Shown here piece after piece: positions 5,603-7,883 of a stretch of 7,883 nt of DNA. The DNA lies in contig WJOQ01000391.1 of NCBI GenBank assembly GCA_009618505.1, forward strand, positions 1 to 7,883. Reading direction: 5' to 3'. The DNA comes from Clostridia bacterium (lineage in GTDB: Bacteria; Aerophobota; Aerophobia; Aerophobales; AE-B3A). The first letter of the stretch is position 1. Each line of letters starts with the position of its first letter. The notes under the pieces are model-generated. The model saw only the letters and a list, made by a program, of their open reading frames with translations, was not told where the DNA came from and ran no database searches. The translations under genes were made by a program, and so were the position numbers.

Positions 5603-6370
5603 TTAAAGGGCGGCCAACCAACCGCCATCGACGAATATCATCTGGCCGGTAATGTAATCGGAGGCTTCCGATGCCAGGAATACCACCACTCCAGCTAAGT
5701 CTTGAGGTATGCCGGTTCTTCCCAGAGGAATCCTGGCAACAGTTTTCTTCACCCATTCCTTGTCGGCAAATAAAGGAGCAGTTTGTTGGGTCTTAAAGTA
5801 ACCAGGCCCAATTGCATTAACGTTTATGTTGTAAGGAGCCCATTCTACGGCTAAACCTTTGGTAAGCTGGAGTATTCCACCTCTACTGGCCACATAAGGG
5901 ATGATTCTGGGAAGGCCTCTGACAGAAGTTAAGGAACCAATGTTAATGATTTTCCCTTTCTTCTGTTTAATCATGGCTTTAGCCGCTGCCTGAGCACAAA
6001 AGAAAGAAGCCTTAAGGATTGTGTTTACCACCTTATCCCAATCCGCTTCAGTTATTTCCAGGGAGGGCTTTCGGATAACAGTACCCGCATTATTGACCAA
6101 AATATCTATCCTGCCAAACTCATCCAGGGTATCTTTTATCATTTTGTTAATCTGGTCTACTCTTGATACATCTATAGGAAGAGGTAGACTCCGGCTTCCT
6201 CCTTGCCTGATCTGCTCAGCCGTCTTCTCTAAAGCAGATAGGGTCCTGCTGGCAATGGCTACATCGGCCCCGGCTTCGGCTAAAGCCAGAGCCATCCCCC
6301 GGCCCAAACCTCTGCTTCCTCCTGTAACCAGAGCAACTTTACCTGTCAAATCCATCTTTGATAAGCTCAT
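5603..6370 (-). CDS. Short-chain dehydrogenase, KduD / gluconate 5-dehydrogenase-like, with altered catalytic residues
   Basis: This is a classical-length SDR (255 residues), cytoplasmic, of the group acting on sugar acids (keto-gluconates, KduD-like). The cofactor motif TGGSRGLG is at 16-23, with NNAG at 93-96. S146 and Y159 of the active site are present, as is the C-terminal ITGQMIFVDGGW (240-251). Two of the four tetrad positions are changed. The YxxxK motif reads Y159-V-A-S-R163 (AGA, 5882-5884). In WDKVVNTILKASFF the position normally occupied by Asn (..NLKG.FF) is I118 (ATC, 6017-6019). Each change needs one base substitution. The rest is well conserved, so it is either recently inactivated, reassigned or affected by base errors. 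The ribosome binding site AAGGGGA lies just upstream. It follows the DJ-1 gene by 52 bp. Confidence 0.9.
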   Translation of the reverse strand: MSLSKMDLTGKVALVTGGSRGLGRGMALALAEAGADVAIASRTLSALEKTAEQIRQGGSRSLPLPIDVSRVDQINKMIKDTLDEFGRIDILVNNAGTVIRKPSLEITEADWDKVVNTILKASFFCAQAAAKAMIKQKKGKIINIGSLTSVRGLPRIIPYVASRGGILQLTKGLAVEWAPYNINVNAIGPGYFKTQQTAPLFADKEWVKKTVARIPLGRTGIPQDLAGVVVFLASEASDYITGQMIFVDGGWLAAL

Positions 6371-6422
6371 AGCTTTTCCCCTTAATAGTACCTACCTTTC
6401 CCCTTTATGGGTCGCCTGATTA

Positions 6423-7004
6423 TTATTCGAGCAATTTCTGGATGATTTTCAGGCAAAAATCAGGTAGGTCATCAGGAACCCGACTGGTTATTATATTTCC
6501 ATCAATGACCACAGGGCTATCTTCATAATTGGCTCCTGCGTTGATCAAGTCATCCTTTGCCGCCTCATAGGAAGTTATACTCTTACCGCGCACTATACCT
6601 GCTGAGATTAAGACCTGCGGCCCATGACATATAGCAGCGATTATTTTATTCTTCTCATAAAGAGACTTTACCAAATTCAGACATCCCTGATGAATCCTGA
6701 GAACATCAGGAGAAAAACCTCCCGGGATGATGATAGCGTCCACGTCGCCAGGGTCTATTTCCTCCAAATTTGCCAGAGTGAATCTTTTTCCCTCTTCATG
6801 AACCAAGGGTGGGACAGTGGTGCCAAAACGACCGGTAACATACTTTCCCTTGACTGCCGGTCTGGTATGCAGTCCAGTATCTACTGCTACTATAATAGCC
6901 TCTGCCCCTTCCTCGCTCAACCTCAAAAGAGGATACCAGAGTTCAATATCCTCAAATTCTTGCCCAACTAGAAACACAACCCTTTTTCCCTCTAACTTTC
7001 CCAT
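6423..7004 (-). CDS. DJ-1/PfpI-family protein (putative glyoxalase/deglycase or cysteine peptidase)
   Basis: This is a 193-residue cytoplasmic protein of the class I glutamine amidotransferase-like fold. The nucleophile elbow is AICHGPQ with C126 and H127. The conserved acidic partner is E18 in the FEDIELWYPLLRL segment (17-28), as in archaeal PfpI. The C-terminal TSYEAAKDDLINAGANY (144-160) and SRVPDDLP are also typical. Compared with compact PfpI proteins it carries about 20 extra residues around 45-70. The start has AGGAG a few bases upstream and immediately follows the SDR vestige. Known members act as proteases, methylglyoxal glyoxalases or deglycases. Within a sugar-acid operon a carbonyl-detoxifying role is an attractive guess, but the sequence does not decide it. 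Confidence 0.9.
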   Translation of the reverse strand: MGKLEGKRVVFLVGQEFEDIELWYPLLRLSEEGAEAIIVAVDTGLHTRPAVKGKYVTGRFGTTVPPLVHEEGKRFTLANLEEIDPGDVDAIIIPGGFSPDVLRIHQGCLNLVKSLYEKNKIIAAICHGPQVLISAGIVRGKSITSYEAAKDDLINAGANYEDSPVVIDGNIITSRVPDDLPDFCLKIIQKLLE

Positions 7005-7018
7005 TTGTTTCTCCTTCT

Positions 7019-7084
7019 TTATATTGGATAAGTGTCTATCAGGCCAGCACCGGTAACAATGGCCACCTTATTGGCTAACCTCAT
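7019..7084 (-). pseudogene. Vestige of a short-chain dehydrogenase N-terminus (21 codons)
   Basis: The ATG overlaps the eda stop as ATGA. The ORF reads MRLANKVAIVTGAG, an unmistakable SDR first strand and start of the TGxxxGxG cofactor loop, then LIDTYPI and a stop. The next gene's ribosome binding site follows directly. The rest of the SDR (about 230 residues) is absent. Because the tail and spacing are tidy, an in-frame internal deletion joining the N-terminal TGAG to a C-terminal VDGG-type sequence is plausible, with LIDTYPI as the original C-terminus. It may still be translated by coupling to eda and could help couple translation to the DJ-1 gene. Confidence 0.65.
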
Positions 7085-7734
7085 TTTCCTCTGGCCTTTC
7101 TTACCTCCTCTACAAATTGTTCTGCTTTTCTGGTTATCACTTCAAACTGCGCTTGGGCCACAGCTTTTTTATCCACCAGGGCACTACCGGCTGAGATAAC
7201 CGAAGCTCCAGCCTTAATAAACTCCCCGGCATTGTCTAAACTTACCCCTCCGGTAGGATTAAGTAGAATCTGTGGTAGGGGTGCCTTTATGGCCTTGATG
7301 TAAGAAGGTCCACCCAGTTGACCGGCTGGGAAAACCTTTACTATATCTGCCCCCATCTCCCAGGCTCTCACTATCTCAGTAGGAGTCATAGCTCCCGGAA
7401 TTATTATTTTACTGTATCTTTTACATAGCCTGACCAATTCGGGGTTAAAACAGGGTCCCACAATGAACTCGGCGCCAGCCAGAATAGATGCCCGGGCAGT
7501 TTCAGGATCGAGTACTGACCCTGCCCCCAACAGTATCTCACCACCCGCTTCCTTAGCCAGCCTTTCCATAACCCCTATGGCACCCGGAACCGTCATAGTT
7601 ATCTCAATCGTATTAATTCCTCCTTTTCTGATTGCTTCAACCACCTTTAGAGCCTCGTCGGCTGACCTTGCCCTGATGACCGGAATAACTCCGCCCTCAA
7701 GCATAATCCCTAGTTTTTCGCTTTTTTGACTCAT
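7081..7734 (-). CDS. eda: 2-keto-3-deoxy-6-phosphogluconate / 4-hydroxy-2-oxoglutarate aldolase
   Basis: This is a class I (Schiff-base) aldolase that splits KDPG to pyruvate and glyceraldehyde-3-phosphate in the Entner-Doudoroff and hexuronate routes, or 4-hydroxy-2-oxoglutarate to pyruvate and glyoxylate. Its 217 residues match the family. Visible features are GVIPVIRA (15-22) with R21, catalytic E44 in NTIEITM, LLGAGSV (68-74), GPCFNPE (93-99), IIPGAMTPTE (111-120), the Schiff-base lysine K133 in DIVKVFPA, and the phosphate-binding NPTGGV (159-164). The ribosome binding site AAGGAG lies 9 nt before the ATG. It ends in an ATGA overlap with the SDR vestige. It is probably the carbon-splitting step for whatever sugar acid the neighbouring dehydrogenases make. 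KDPGal or unphosphorylated substrates cannot be excluded. Confidence 0.95.
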   Translation of the reverse strand: MSQKSEKLGIMLEGGVIPVIRARSADEALKVVEAIRKGGINTIEITMTVPGAIGVMERLAKEAGGEILLGAGSVLDPETARASILAGAEFIVGPCFNPELVRLCKRYSKIIIPGAMTPTEIVRAWEMGADIVKVFPAGQLGGPSYIKAIKAPLPQILLNPTGGVSLDNAGEFIKAGASVISAGSALVDKKAVAQAQFEVITRKAEQFVEEVRKARGK

Positions 7735-7813
7735 ACTTCTTCTCTCCTTTTACCTCGTAAGTTTTTCCCTGCCGAACCTTATCGGCCCAGGGATATGGTC
7801 CCATTTACAAATC

Positions 7814-7883
7814 CTATCTTTCCCTCACTACCTGAGGATTAACAATCGCTTTGGGCAAGCCTCCTTTTAGGACATCTAAGACT
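7814..7883 (-). CDS. Probable D-2-hydroxyacid dehydrogenase, C-terminal 22 codons
   Basis: The frame open to the window edge reads VLDVLKGGLPKAIVNPQVV and ends RER-stop at 7814-7816. The pattern DVL-x-G-x-P-x-x-x-VNP-x-V is the usual C-terminal tail of SerA/glycerate-type NAD-dependent 2-hydroxyacid dehydrogenases. The catalytic and cofactor domains lie outside the window. It precedes eda by 79 bp on the same strand, and a 2-hydroxyacid dehydrogenase would fit a sugar-acid pathway. The assignment rests on 22 residues only. Confidence 0.6.
   Translation of the reverse strand, partial: VLDVLKGGLPKAIVNPQVVRER

Noticed and set aside
6021..6419. Plus-strand 132-codon frame over the SDR
   Set aside because: It is antisense to a well-supported SDR gene with all its motifs, and is low in recognisable protein features.

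Overview
The window is bacterial DNA of moderate to low GC. Every convincing gene lies on the minus strand, so transcription runs from right to left. Gene density, strong AGGAG-type ribosome binding sites, a Walker A ATPase start, a signal peptide and an Entner-Doudoroff-type aldolase all fit a free-living, carbohydrate-using bacterium. I cannot name the lineage from the sequence alone. The transporter half (1-3700) looks AT-richer by eye than the catabolic half (4294-7883).

Right half, in transcription order: the last 22 codons of a probable D-2-hydroxyacid dehydrogenase (7814-7883), a KDPG/KHG aldolase (eda, 7081-7734), a 21-codon vestige of a short-chain dehydrogenase coupled to eda by ATGA (7019-7084), a DJ-1/PfpI-family protein (6423-7004), a full-length short-chain dehydrogenase with an unusual active site (5603-6370), a ~186-bp non-coding element with 38-bp imperfect inverted repeats and TA at both ends that looks like a MITE (5363-5548), and a zinc-dependent medium-chain dehydrogenase (4294-5346). 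Together these suggest oxidation/reduction and aldol cleavage of a sugar acid or polyol. The substrate cannot be read from the sequence, and no sugar-acid kinase or dehydratase is in view.

Middle (3678-4293): a 616-bp stretch without an intact gene. It holds debris: a truncated XRE-type helix-turn-helix fragment on the minus strand beside the transporter, and a broken coding-like stretch on the plus strand whose end overlaps the stop of the zinc dehydrogenase.

Left half, in transcription order: a sugar-type periplasmic binding protein (2670-3677), a strong 16-bp hairpin (2589-2636), two tandem paralogous RbsC-family permeases (1559-2482 and 439-1407), and the N-terminus of the ATPase (1-247). 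This is a ribose/fructose-type ABC importer, probably the uptake arm for the catabolic genes. The upstream permease copy has lost about 32 residues, including the family's most conserved segment. The two copies differ patchily, and short AGCG/TAT-rich repeats sit in the spacers after each copy.

The window does not show a clearly new system. Its theme is an ordinary sugar import and catabolism locus undergoing duplication, internal deletion and small-element insertion. The points most worth checking are the I118/R163 active site of the dehydrogenase, the MITE-like element, the SDR deletion scar and the deleted permease.
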